Shown: in pieces, positions 9,208 to 17,120 of the stretch
How the letters are laid out: each line of letters starts with the position of its first letter
Numbering within the stretch: position 1 is the first letter of the stretch
Assembly (NCBI GenBank): GCA_934717745.1
Contig: CAKUZB010000001.1
Location: 248,001 to 312,000, forward strand
Direction of reading: 5' to 3'
Source of the DNA: an uncultured Candidatus Melainabacteria bacterium
GTDB taxonomy: Bacteria > Cyanobacteriota > Vampirovibrionia > Gastranaerophilales > Gastranaerophilaceae
DNA length: 64,000 bases
The notes under the pieces: model-generated
Seen by the model: the letters and a program-made list of their open reading frames with translations, nothing else
What the model was told of the DNA's origin: nothing
The model's database searches: none
Position numbers and translations under genes: made by a program

Positions 9208-9975
9208 TTAGATATACTTTTTCATTAATTTAATATCATCTAAAACTTTTTCTAATCCGTCAGTGTCTTTTTTTGTGATAGTTTCAAGTGTCCAATTTTT
9301 TGTCTTGTCTAATTTTGGTAAAATTTTACTCCACTCGTAATCTCCACAACCAAGATGATAATGAATATCTATTTGGTCGTTAAAATCCCCGTCGCTTAGG
9401 TGATATGAGGCAGGTTTTAATTCCAAAAATTTCTCCATATATTCATATTGGTCAATTTTTTGTGATACCGCAGAACAAAATGCGTGTCCGACATCAAAAT
9501 TAAACTCGCAACCATAGTTTTCCATTATATATTTAATTTCTTCAATTGTAGCACCTCTACAAACCATTTTATCAGGATTTCGTGGTGCAACAAAAGGTTT
9601 ATTCTCAATACGCATTTTGTAAGGTTTGAGGAGTTTTAATTGACGAACAATTTCTTTTACATCGCCGTCCATTCCACCATGAACAACCATATATTCCGCA
9701 TCTAGAGTTTTTGCATATTCGTTTACCTGAGCATAAACCTCTTTGTTATGTTCAAAAAAACTTTCATCAGCAAGATTTACACCTTGGCTGAAATGAGGAG
9801 CGTGGATTGAAAATTTTAATTTGTAATCTTCTTTTAATTTTAACCATTCCTGAAGATTTTCCAGTTGGTTTGGATATACGTATAATTCAATATAATCATA
9901 TTTATCTTTGTACTTGATTAAATCGTTTCGATATTGTTCTAAATTGTTTGAAAATTGTTTAATTCCGAGTTTCAT
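9208..9975 (-). CDS. Xylose-isomerase-like TIM-barrel protein (sugar phosphate isomerase/epimerase family)
   Basis: This 255-residue protein resembles AP endonuclease 2/xylose isomerase-like TIM barrels. Candidate metal and active-site residues lie on alternating strands: SIHAPHF, MVVHGGMDGD, RIENKPF, FNFDVGHAF, YHLSDGD and the C-terminal WTLETITK. The HxxH, E, D-x-G-H and final E pattern agrees with divalent-metal sugar isomerases or epimerases, but the substrate is unknown. Its start overlaps the rfbA stop by one base. The position at the end of a dTDP-rhamnose operon suggests a role in a sugar or polyol phosphate of the envelope. Confidence 0.7.
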   Translation of the reverse strand: MKLGIKQFSNNLEQYRNDLIKYKDKYDYIELYVYPNQLENLQEWLKLKEDYKLKFSIHAPHFSQGVNLADESFFEHNKEVYAQVNEYAKTLDAEYMVVHGGMDGDVKEIVRQLKLLKPYKMRIENKPFVAPRNPDKMVCRGATIEEIKYIMENYGCEFNFDVGHAFCSAVSQKIDQYEYMEKFLELKPASYHLSDGDFNDQIDIHYHLGCGDYEWSKILPKLDKTKNWTLETITKKDTDGLEKVLDDIKLMKKYI

Positions 9976-10850
9976 TATTCCTCAATTAAATGTTTTACAT
10001 AGTCAAAATATTCATTGTTTTTGTATTTTTCAATATTTTTTCTAAGTTCTTCTTTGTTTATATATTTCAAAATATATGCAATTTCTTCAAGGCAGGCGAT
10101 TTTTATTCCTTGGTTTTCTTCTATTGTTTGAACGTATTGTGCAGCACGAAGTAATGATGCGTGAGTTCCTGTGTCTAGCCAAGAAAAACCACGACCTAAT
10201 TTCACGACATTCAATTGTTGTTTTTCTAAATAAATTTTGTTCAAATCTGTAATTTCTAATTCACCTCTTGCCGATGGTTTTAATGTTTTTGCGTATTCTA
10301 TAACTTTATTGTCATAAAAATACAAACCTGTTACTGCGTAATTAGATTTTGGTTTTTGAGGTTTTTCTTCTATTGATAAAACCTTGTCATTTTCGTCAAA
10401 TTCAACAACACCAAATCTTTCCGGATCACGAACTTCATATGCAAAAATTGTTGCACCGCCTTTATTTTTGATGCATTTTGAAACAAATTTTAGTTGACCG
10501 GAAAATCTGGGCCCGTAAAAAATATTATCGCCTAAAATGAGGGCTACATCATCGTCTTGAATAAATTCTTCTCCTAAAATAAATGCTTGAGCCAATCCAT
10601 CAGGAGAGGGTTGTTCCTTGTATGTAAAACTTATTCCGTATTGAGAACCGTCGCCAAGTAATCGTTTGAAATTTGGTAAATCTTGAGGTGTAGAAATAAT
10701 CAATATATCCCGAATTTCTGCAAGCATTAAAACCGAAATCGGGTGATAAATCATAGGTTTATCGTAAATAGGTAATAATTGTTTTGAAACCGCCATTGTA
10801 GACGGATAAAGTCTTGTTCCGTTACCGCCTGCAAGAATAATACCTTTCAT
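9975..10850 (-). CDS. rfbA: Glucose-1-phosphate thymidylyltransferase
   Basis: This enzyme makes dTDP-glucose from glucose 1-phosphate and dTTP, the first step to dTDP-L-rhamnose. The 291-residue length is normal. Motifs are the nucleotide-binding GGNGTRLYPST at the N-terminus, KQLLPIYDKPMIYHP, LGDNIFYG (metal-binding Asp), the substrate region EEKPQKPKSNYAVTGLYFYD and RGELEITDLN. A perfect AAGGAG site lies before the ATG at 10850. It is preceded by rfbD and overlaps the TIM-barrel gene. The rfbB and rfbC genes needed to complete the pathway are not in the window. Confidence 0.96.
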   Translation of the reverse strand: MKGIILAGGNGTRLYPSTMAVSKQLLPIYDKPMIYHPISVLMLAEIRDILIISTPQDLPNFKRLLGDGSQYGISFTYKEQPSPDGLAQAFILGEEFIQDDDVALILGDNIFYGPRFSGQLKFVSKCIKNKGGATIFAYEVRDPERFGVVEFDENDKVLSIEEKPQKPKSNYAVTGLYFYDNKVIEYAKTLKPSARGELEITDLNKIYLEKQQLNVVKLGRGFSWLDTGTHASLLRAAQYVQTIEENQGIKIACLEEIAYILKYINKEELRKNIEKYKNNEYFDYVKHLIEE

Positions 10851-10887
10851 AAATTTCTCCTTAATTATTTCTATTATAACCTAAAGT

Positions 10888-11724
10888 TTAGTCCTCAACT
10901 CGCAATTGTAAATAATATTTTAATGATTTTTTCCAATTGTCGCAAATTTGTTCGTTTTCAAGAACAGAGTATTGTGGTCTTTTTGCCGGAACTTTGTATT
11001 CTTCCGATGTACATGGAGTTAGATTTACATTTATATTTGAAATTTTAAATATTTCTTTTGCAAACTCATACCAAGAGGTTTCACCACTTCCGCAAATGTG
11101 ATAAATTCCGTATTTCGGCATTTCTTCAAGTAATTCAACGAGTGCTTCTGAAAGTGCTACAGTCCAAGTTGGTGAACCAATTTGGTCATTTACAACTTTT
11201 ATTTCTTTGTTTTCTAGTGCAAGTTTGAGCATTGTTTCGACAAAATTTTTGCCGTGATGTCCGTATAGCCAACTTGTTCTAACTATGTAAAATTTGTCGC
11301 AAATTTTTTGAACAACTTGTTCTGCCTCAAATTTTGTTTGTCCATAAACATTTATTGGACAAGGTTTATCTGTTGGTAAATATTTTTTATTCTTTTTGCC
11401 GTCAAAAACGTAATCTGTTGAAATAAAAATAAAAGTCGCACCGATTGATTTGCTTGCTTTTGCAAGGTTTTCTGTTCCGGTTACGTTTATTTTTCGAGCA
11501 TTATCAACGTCAGATTCTGCCTTGTCTACGTTTGTGTAAGCCCCACAATGAATAATAACGTCAGGATTTTTTTCTTTTAAAACTCTTTTTACCTGTATTT
11601 CGTTTGTTATATCCAGATTTTCAATATCTGTTTCAAAGACTTCGTCGACAAAGTCTGCATCTTCCAATATCGGACACAAATCTTGTCCCAGCATTCCATT
11701 TGCACCTGTAACCAATATTTTCAT
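10888..11724 (-). CDS. rfbD: dTDP-4-dehydrorhamnose reductase
   Basis: This short-chain reductase performs the last step of dTDP-L-rhamnose synthesis using NAD(P)H. At 278 residues it has a normal length. It shows the Rossmann motif GANGMLGQDL, the family block HCGAYTNVDKAE, STDYVFDG, the catalytic Y-x-x-x-K in VYGQTKFEAE and RTSWLYGHHGKNFV. The C-terminal substrate region ends with KRPQYSVLEN, as in RmlD. An AAGGAA site precedes the ATG. It sits between the HpcH-like aldolase gene and rfbA with short spacers, so the dTDP-rhamnose genes are co-expressed with the upstream LdpA-like protein. Confidence 0.95.
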   Translation of the reverse strand: MKILVTGANGMLGQDLCPILEDADFVDEVFETDIENLDITNEIQVKRVLKEKNPDVIIHCGAYTNVDKAESDVDNARKINVTGTENLAKASKSIGATFIFISTDYVFDGKKNKKYLPTDKPCPINVYGQTKFEAEQVVQKICDKFYIVRTSWLYGHHGKNFVETMLKLALENKEIKVVNDQIGSPTWTVALSEALVELLEEMPKYGIYHICGSGETSWYEFAKEIFKISNINVNLTPCTSEEYKVPAKRPQYSVLENEQICDNWKKSLKYYLQLRVED

Positions 11725-11737
11725 TGAAAATTCCTTA

Positions 11738-12460
11738 TTATTGTTCGTTTTTGCTTAATGATTTTGCGATAAAATCTATTCGTTCTAAATCTTCTTTATA
11801 GTGAGTTTTCTTCGCTTCAAGACATTTTAATTCAAAAATCAAGGCTTTTTTTACGTTATCTTCGTTTAAAGCCTCTTTTTTAAATATAACTTTTCTTGTT
11901 TCAATACAATTAAGATTAGAAATTTTGTTTAAAAATTCTATTGATTTTGTATCAATTTTGCCTCCAATAATCAATTTTTTGTTATTTTTTTGGCAAATTT
12001 CCGATAATTTTTGACAATATTTTAAAATTTCGTCATCATTTGGATTTTCAATTCCTAAAGAATTTTTCAAATCACTTCTGCCCAAAACAAATCCTGAAAT
12101 TTTTTTATCACATTTGTTTAAAATTTCGTCTAAATTCTTAAAAGCATTTTTTGTTTCGATGTTGATAAGTAATTCAGGATAACCCTTGCCGTATACTTGT
12201 TTTATACATGTTAAAAATTTTTCGACAGCATAAGCAGATTCAATCATAGGTGCTACAATTGAGTTAGCATAAAGTCTTTTACAAACACGTAAATCTTGAA
12301 TTGATGACGCACCGCCAAGTTTTATGCATAAGTCTAAATCTACTCGATGTACTAATTCTGCAAGTTCTAACGCATTTTTTTCGCTATAAAATTCGCTTTC
12401 AAATTCTAATTTTATTCCGACTGCACCGGATTTTTTTAAATCGATTAATTCTTTTAACAT
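11738..12460 (-). CDS. HpcH/HpaI-like aldolase/citrate lyase family TIM barrel
   Basis: This is a 240-residue TIM-barrel protein distantly similar to HpcH/HpaI aldolases and the citrate lyase beta subunit. Family-like blocks are GAVGIKLEFESEF, NSIVAPMIESAYAVEKFL, LLINIETKNAFKNLDEI and SGFVLGRSDLKNSLG (glycine-rich loop with the metal-site Asp). The usual metal ligands correspond to E in NIET and D in GRSD. The start codon lies 2 nt after the LdpA-like gene's stop and has no independent ribosome site, so translation is probably coupled. It may form or cleave a 2-keto acid sugar precursor; the substrate is unknown. Confidence 0.65.
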   Translation of the reverse strand: MLKELIDLKKSGAVGIKLEFESEFYSEKNALELAELVHRVDLDLCIKLGGASSIQDLRVCKRLYANSIVAPMIESAYAVEKFLTCIKQVYGKGYPELLINIETKNAFKNLDEILNKCDKKISGFVLGRSDLKNSLGIENPNDDEILKYCQKLSEICQKNNKKLIIGGKIDTKSIEFLNKISNLNCIETRKVIFKKEALNEDNVKKALIFELKCLEAKKTHYKEDLERIDFIAKSLSKNEQ

Positions 12461-12462
12461 AA

Positions 12463-13404
12463 TTAATATACGCTTTTTACTAAGTTTTCTGCTATTTTTA
12501 AGGCTTCAGCCTCAGACATTTTATCACATAAATAATCTTTTACAATTTTTCGAGCATAAGAACCTATCGCAACTCCGTTAATATCAATGCCACAAAGAGT
12601 TGCAAGTTCTTTGGTTTTTGAGTTTGTGCCACCGGAAAGTAATATGAATGCAGGAAACTTATGTTTTTGAATTAATTCTGCCATTGCAACCGCTTGCAAT
12701 GTTGTTTTGTAATCATCAACTCCGCCACTCATCGGCGAACCGTCGGCTTGAATAATTGTTGTAAATTCATTTCTTTGAGCCAACATTTTTTGCAATCTTT
12801 GAATAACTTTTTCGTTCGATAATTTTGCTCTATCTATACAAATACTAAGAATCCCGTTAAAATTATCGTTTAGAATTTGCCATTTTTCTTCAACTTCTTT
12901 TTCATCGTCAGTGATTGCGTGAAATTCAATGCAGTCTACGTTTTCTGCTACAATTTGCGGAATTATTTTTTTTAAATCTGTTGGAAAATTTTGCAAAGCA
13001 ATTGCATTATATGGACAATTTTCAATACATTTTGAACAACCTATACATTTTTTTTTGTCTATAACTCCGTTAGAAATGGCGTTTTGTATACAAAAACTTT
13101 CACAAATTCTACATTTATTACATTTTTCGATATTAATATGTGCTTTGTTTACGTGTGGGTCGCCTTTTATACCAACAGAAACGCTAATAAAACGATTTTC
13201 TTTGATTCCTGCACGCTCTAAGCCCTTTTTTGCTGATTTTATTACATCAATATTTGCGGAAACATCAAAAATATTACAACCTGCTTTAGAATACAAGTAG
13301 ACAAGTTTTTCAACTTCTTCAAGGTCTTCGTTTCCTGCACCACAAACAAGTTTAAAACATTTTTTTGAATTTAAAACCTCTGTAAATTGACTATTTGAAT
13401 GCAC
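12463..13404 (-). CDS. ldpA: LdpA-like iron-sulfur protein (4Fe-4S domain plus LdpA C-terminal domain)
   Basis: This 313-residue protein matches the cyanobacterial LdpA family, which in Synechococcus is a redox-sensing input factor of the circadian clock. The N-terminal barrel-like part (FKLVCGAGNEDLEEVEKLV, AGCNIFDVSAN) is followed by two 4Fe-4S motifs, CNKCRICESFC and CIGCSKCIENCP. The diagnostic C-terminal blocks are IIQADGSPMSGGV, AFILLSGGTNSKT and GVAIGSYARKIV. The start is GTG, overlapping the upstream WG-repeat gene by 14 nt. No kai genes are visible, so the clock role cannot be assumed. Its place in a dTDP-rhamnose operon is unexpected. A generic ferredoxin is unlikely because of the C-terminal blocks. 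Confidence 0.8.
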   Translation of the reverse strand: MHSNSQFTEVLNSKKCFKLVCGAGNEDLEEVEKLVYLYSKAGCNIFDVSANIDVIKSAKKGLERAGIKENRFISVSVGIKGDPHVNKAHINIEKCNKCRICESFCIQNAISNGVIDKKKCIGCSKCIENCPYNAIALQNFPTDLKKIIPQIVAENVDCIEFHAITDDEKEVEEKWQILNDNFNGILSICIDRAKLSNEKVIQRLQKMLAQRNEFTTIIQADGSPMSGGVDDYKTTLQAVAMAELIQKHKFPAFILLSGGTNSKTKELATLCGIDINGVAIGSYARKIVKDYLCDKMSEAEALKIAENLVKSVY

Positions 13405-14449
13405 CTTGAGTCCTTGAAACTACGTTTCCTTTGTTGTCTAAAATTCTCCAATAACCGTTAGATAAAACGTTTACAAGCCCTTTGTATTGAACATCTTCAT
13501 ATATTGGTGAAATTGAAGTTAAAGCATTTTGTGAATAATAAATAACGCCATAACGGTTGTCAATTCGGGTTCTAAATATTAAAAGTTTATCTTTTTTACA
13601 ATTTTGTTCGTTTATCAATTCAATTTCGTCATACATTGGTTCAGAAATTACGTCGCCATTTTTCGAATCAATTAGTCCGTATTTGTTGCCGATTGTGGTC
13701 TTGAAAACATCTTTATATTTTTCTATTAATTGATATTTTGGTTTTGTAATGTTTGCTCGACCGTTTTTGTAATTAATAAAACCGTATTTTTTGTTTGATA
13801 ATATTTTCCAGTTGTGTTGGTCAAATGGTTCAAGTTTGGTGAAAATTGCAGGTACAACAAGTTTTGCTAATTTTAGGTCATACAAACCTGAATATTTGTG
13901 ATTTTTTACGATAACTAAATCTTCATTTATTGTTTTTTCAATAGATTCAAATTTTGTTGGAACAAGCATTCTGCCTTTGAAGTTTACAAGTCCGACTTTG
14001 TAATTTCTAACAGATGTATAAATACCTTTTTTTGCATCAAAAATTAAAAAATTATCATAAACAGGTGTTGTTAATTTTTGGTTTTCTTCGGTTGCAAGGT
14101 AGAATTTGTTTCCTTTTTGCACTTTATATAGATTTTTTGTAACGTTTCCATCTTTTGTTGAAGTGGTGTATGTTGCAAAAACTTCTTTCGGAAGGGCTTT
14201 TTTTGCCTGTTTTGTCATTTCTGAAAAACTTGAGGTTTCGTTTGTCTTTACTGTTATTGATGTTTTTACTGTTTCTAATTCCTTAGGTATTTCATTTACA
14301 TAAGCAACATCGTTAATATTCATCGCAGTATTAGTCGATAAATTTTTAAAATATTTTTGTACAAAGTTTGTAGTTTTATTTGCTTTAAATGCAATAAAAC
14401 ATAAAAATATGAATAATAATATGTATACTAAAATTCTTGATTTTTTCAT
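13391..14449 (-). CDS. WG-repeat protein with an N-terminal membrane anchor
   Basis: This 352-residue protein has one N-terminal hydrophobic segment (ILVYILLFIFLCFIAF, residues 5-20) after a short basic start, suggesting a signal anchor with the rest outside the cytoplasm. From about residue 130 it is built of WG (KWG) repeats such as KYGFINYKNGR, KYGLIDSKNGDVISEPMYDEI and RYGVIYYSQN, in which a Gly-[LFV]-[IV]-[ND] strand is followed by a P-x-[YF]-[DE] turn. These repeats are usually extracytoplasmic binding modules. It is the first gene of the leftward operon and overlaps the LdpA-like gene. The ligand is unknown. Confidence 0.8.
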   Translation of the reverse strand: MKKSRILVYILLFIFLCFIAFKANKTTNFVQKYFKNLSTNTAMNINDVAYVNEIPKELETVKTSITVKTNETSSFSEMTKQAKKALPKEVFATYTTSTKDGNVTKNLYKVQKGNKFYLATEENQKLTTPVYDNFLIFDAKKGIYTSVRNYKVGLVNFKGRMLVPTKFESIEKTINEDLVIVKNHKYSGLYDLKLAKLVVPAIFTKLEPFDQHNWKILSNKKYGFINYKNGRANITKPKYQLIEKYKDVFKTTIGNKYGLIDSKNGDVISEPMYDEIELINEQNCKKDKLLIFRTRIDNRYGVIYYSQNALTSISPIYEDVQYKGLVNVLSNGYWRILDNKGNVVSRTQGAFK

Positions 14450-14518
14450 AAGTACCCTATTAAATTTTAATTTTACTAAAAATATCTTGTACTGTCAAAG
14501 AAATTTTTCTTATGTTTG

Positions 14519-14527
14519 TGTTATATT
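14519..14527 (+). promoter_or_regulatory. Extended -10 promoter of the TPR gene
   Basis: TGTTATATT, an extended -10 (TGn-TATATT), follows CTTATGTTTG. The same arrangement occurs at 3964 and at 15721 upstream of ugd (TGTTAAACT). No TTGACA-like -35 is present. The spacing leaves a leader of about 23 nt that contains GAGGAT before the GTG start. Confidence 0.55.
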
Positions 14528-14556
14528 AACTTTTAAGGGTATTATGAGGATATTTC

Positions 14557-15702
14557 GTGAACAATAACTTAAATTTTAAAAAAAATACCAGAATCGTTGT
14601 GTATTCTATTGTTTTGTGTTTTTTAACATTATATTTGACAGTATATTCTGTAAAAAATAATTATGATTTTGCAAAAAAACTTTCTTTTTCTTTATCTGTT
14701 TTTGCAAATAATGCTTTTACTATTCCTAATACAAAAAGTGTTTTTGAAAATAATTTGAGATATAATATTTCAAATTTAATTTTAAATGTTGCGGTGTTTA
14801 TAAATCCTCAAGATTCTTTTGAGTACGAAGTTTTAGGTTTTAATTATTATAAATTGGCAAGACGCTCAAAAAATCCTGTTTATAAAAAAGCGATGATTGA
14901 AAAATCCTTTAAAAACTATGAAAAATCTTTAGTTTATTTTCCAAACTATTATCAAACTTATAACCACTTAGGATACAATTATATTGAAATTGAGGATTTT
15001 GATAATGCCTTAAAAATGTTTAACAAATCATTAGAGTTAAAACCTAAAAATGGGACTGCATTATTAGAAAGTTCTTTTATTCAAGCATATGTTTTAAAAG
15101 AAAATGAAGATGCTTTGAAGAAATTGAAAATATACAAGGCAGAAAATCCTTATGACGTTAATGTATATTTTTCTCTTGGTTGGGTTTATGATTCTTTAAA
15201 TCAAAAAAAAGAGGCTATTTCCAGTTATGAAAAATATCTTGAGGCTTATCCTCAAAATATTGCAGCATTAGTAAATATTTCGGGTTGTGAAAATTTCATT
15301 GGAGATTATGAAAAAGCGTTAAAGCATACAAATGAGGGCTTGCTTATTCGCCCTTATTCGATATATCTTTTGAGCCATAAAGCCGACGCTCTTGCTAATT
15401 TAGGAAGATATAAAGAGGCAAAAGTGATTATTCAAAAAGAAATTGATAAAAAATTATTTTATGGTGAATATTTCTTTACTTTTAAACTCGCAAAAATTCA
15501 AAAAATTGAGGGCGATACGGAAAATTCAAAGAAAAATTTTGAAAAATCAAAAGAAAATGCTCAAAACTATTTTGATAACTACTGTGAAGGAAAAGATTAT
15601 AATTTAAATGATAATGATGACAGATGTCATAATGCATCGGTATTTTTGAAAAATTTTGAAAAGAATAAAAATTTGAAACGTTTTGTGTGGTTCTCCAATT
15701 AG
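14557..15702 (+). CDS. Membrane-anchored TPR protein
   Basis: This 381-residue protein has a hydrophobic N-terminal segment (VVYSIVLCFLTLYLTVY, about residues 13-29) and then helical tetratricopeptide repeats from about residue 85 to 330. Clear units are YYQTYNHLGYNYIEIEDFDN, VYFSLGWVYDSLNQKKEAIS and NIAALVNISGCENFIGDYEK, with the W/L-G-Y-A-P spacing of TPRs. It is probably a signal-anchored scaffold facing the periplasm or outside. GTG start, with GAGGAT upstream. It is followed 49 nt later by UDP-glucose dehydrogenase with its own promoter, so a link to polysaccharide assembly is possible but inferred only. Confidence 0.8.
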   Translation: MNNNLNFKKNTRIVVYSIVLCFLTLYLTVYSVKNNYDFAKKLSFSLSVFANNAFTIPNTKSVFENNLRYNISNLILNVAVFINPQDSFEYEVLGFNYYKLARRSKNPVYKKAMIEKSFKNYEKSLVYFPNYYQTYNHLGYNYIEIEDFDNALKMFNKSLELKPKNGTALLESSFIQAYVLKENEDALKKLKIYKAENPYDVNVYFSLGWVYDSLNQKKEAISSYEKYLEAYPQNIAALVNISGCENFIGDYEKALKHTNEGLLIRPYSIYLLSHKADALANLGRYKEAKVIIQKEIDKKLFYGEYFFTFKLAKIQKIEGDTENSKKNFEKSKENAQNYFDNYCEGKDYNLNDNDDRCHNASVFLKNFEKNKNLKRFVWFSN

Positions 15703-15751
15703 AAAACTTTCTTATGTTTATGTTAAACTGAAATAAAAAGGAGTAAAATAG

Positions 15752-17053
15752 ATGAGAATTTGTGTTATTGGTACGGGTTATGTAGGACTTGTTGCAGGAA
15801 CATGTCTTGCGGAAATGGGTAACAGTGTTATTTGTGTTGATAACAATGAAGAAAAATTAGAAAAACTTCGTAATGGTGTTGTTCCTATCTATGAACCTGG
15901 ACTTGAAGAATTAATAAAAGTAAATGTTGCAGAAGACAGATTGAGTTTTTCCAGTGATTTAAAAACTGCTGTTGAAAAATCTCTAGTATGCTTTATCGCT
16001 GTTGGAACTCCACAAGGTGAAGATGGTTCTGCTGATTTACAATATGTTTATCAGGTTGCAAAACAAATTGGTAAATCTATTAATGATTACAAAGTAATTG
16101 TTGATAAATCAACAGTTCCTGTTGGTACAGCAGATAAAGTTACTGAAATTATTAAACAAGAAACTGCACATAATTTTGATGTTGTTTCTAATCCTGAATT
16201 TTTGAAACAAGGTGCGGCTGTAGATGATTTCTTAAAACCTGACAGAGTTGTAATTGGTTCAAACTCTCAAAAAGCAACCGAAATTATGCAAGAATTATAT
16301 GCACCATTTTTGAGAACGGGAAACCCTGTAATCATAATGGACGTTCGTTCGGCTGAAATGACTAAATATGCTTCTAACTCATTTTTGGCAGTAAAAATTT
16401 CTTATGCTAACGAAATTGCAAATATTTGTGAAAAAGTTGGTGCAAATGCTGAAATGGTAAGAATTGGCATGTGTAGCGACAAGCGTATAGGTTCTCAATT
16501 CTTGTTCCCAGGGTTAGGATATGGCGGAAGTTGTTTCCCAAAAGACGTTAAAGCACTTTTGAAAACAGCAAAAGACAATGGTTGTGATACTCAAATGCTT
16601 GAATCTGCTGATTCTATTAATAAGTTACAACGAAAACTATTTGTGGATAAGATTTTGAAACACTTCAACAATGACGTAAACGGCAAAACTTTTGCTGTTT
16701 GGGGACTTGCCTTTAAACCTAAAACAGACGATATGCGTGAAGCACCGGCAATTACAATTATTAATCTTTTATTAGAAAAAGGTGCGAAAATTCAGGCGTA
16801 TGACCCTAAAGCAATGGAATCTGCAAAATATCACTTTGCTGACAAAATTACTTATGCTAAAAATTCATACGATGCAATAAATGACGCAGATGCATTACTT
16901 TTATTAACAGAATGGAATGAATTTAGACGTCCGGATTTTGATAGAATTAAATCGACTCTTAAAACTCCATTGATTTTTGACGGAAGAAATCAATATGATG
17001 CAAAACGTATGAGAGAAAGAGGTTTTACATATTATAGCATCGGTAAAGCCTAA
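15752..17053 (+). CDS. ugd: UDP-glucose 6-dehydrogenase
   Basis: This enzyme oxidises UDP-glucose to UDP-glucuronate with two NAD+. The 433-residue length fits the family. It has the NAD-binding GTGYVGLVAGTCLAE at residues 7-21, the conserved VDKSTVPVGTAD, SNPEFLKQGAAVDDFLKPDR, the catalytic cysteine in GGSCFPKDVKAL near residue 258 and GLAFKPKTDDMREAPA in the C-terminal domain. AAGGAG lies upstream of the ATG, and an extended -10 element lies at 15721-15729. Its product is the substrate of the UDP-glucuronate-epimerase-like enzyme encoded at 47081-48028, so both probably serve the same surface glycan. A long palindromic terminator follows. Confidence 0.96.
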   Translation: MRICVIGTGYVGLVAGTCLAEMGNSVICVDNNEEKLEKLRNGVVPIYEPGLEELIKVNVAEDRLSFSSDLKTAVEKSLVCFIAVGTPQGEDGSADLQYVYQVAKQIGKSINDYKVIVDKSTVPVGTADKVTEIIKQETAHNFDVVSNPEFLKQGAAVDDFLKPDRVVIGSNSQKATEIMQELYAPFLRTGNPVIIMDVRSAEMTKYASNSFLAVKISYANEIANICEKVGANAEMVRIGMCSDKRIGSQFLFPGLGYGGSCFPKDVKALLKTAKDNGCDTQMLESADSINKLQRKLFVDKILKHFNNDVNGKTFAVWGLAFKPKTDDMREAPAITIINLLLEKGAKIQAYDPKAMESAKYHFADKITYAKNSYDAINDADALLLLTEWNEFRRPDFDRIKSTLKTPLIFDGRNQYDAKRMRERGFTYYSIGKA

Positions 17054-17070
17054 ATATAATACTTTATATT

Positions 17071-17120
17071 TAATACAGAGCGGGACAAAATTTTATAAAA
17101 TTTTGTCCCGCTCTGTATTA
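17071..17120. terminator. 50-bp perfect palindrome between convergent genes (bidirectional terminator)
   Basis: Two 25-nt arms meet at 17095/17096 with no loop, and the sequence is its own reverse complement over all 50 nt. The arms contain GAGCGGGACAAAATTTTA. It begins 17 nt after the ugd stop and ends exactly at the stop codon of the GT39-like gene. T-rich ends on both strands suit transcription termination in both directions. The perfection and length are unusual for a simple terminator. Confidence 0.8.

Noticed and set aside
12929..13300. Plus-strand frame of 123 codons opposite the LdpA-like gene
   Set aside because: It lies wholly antisense to a clearly conserved gene and shows no ribosome site or recognisable domain.
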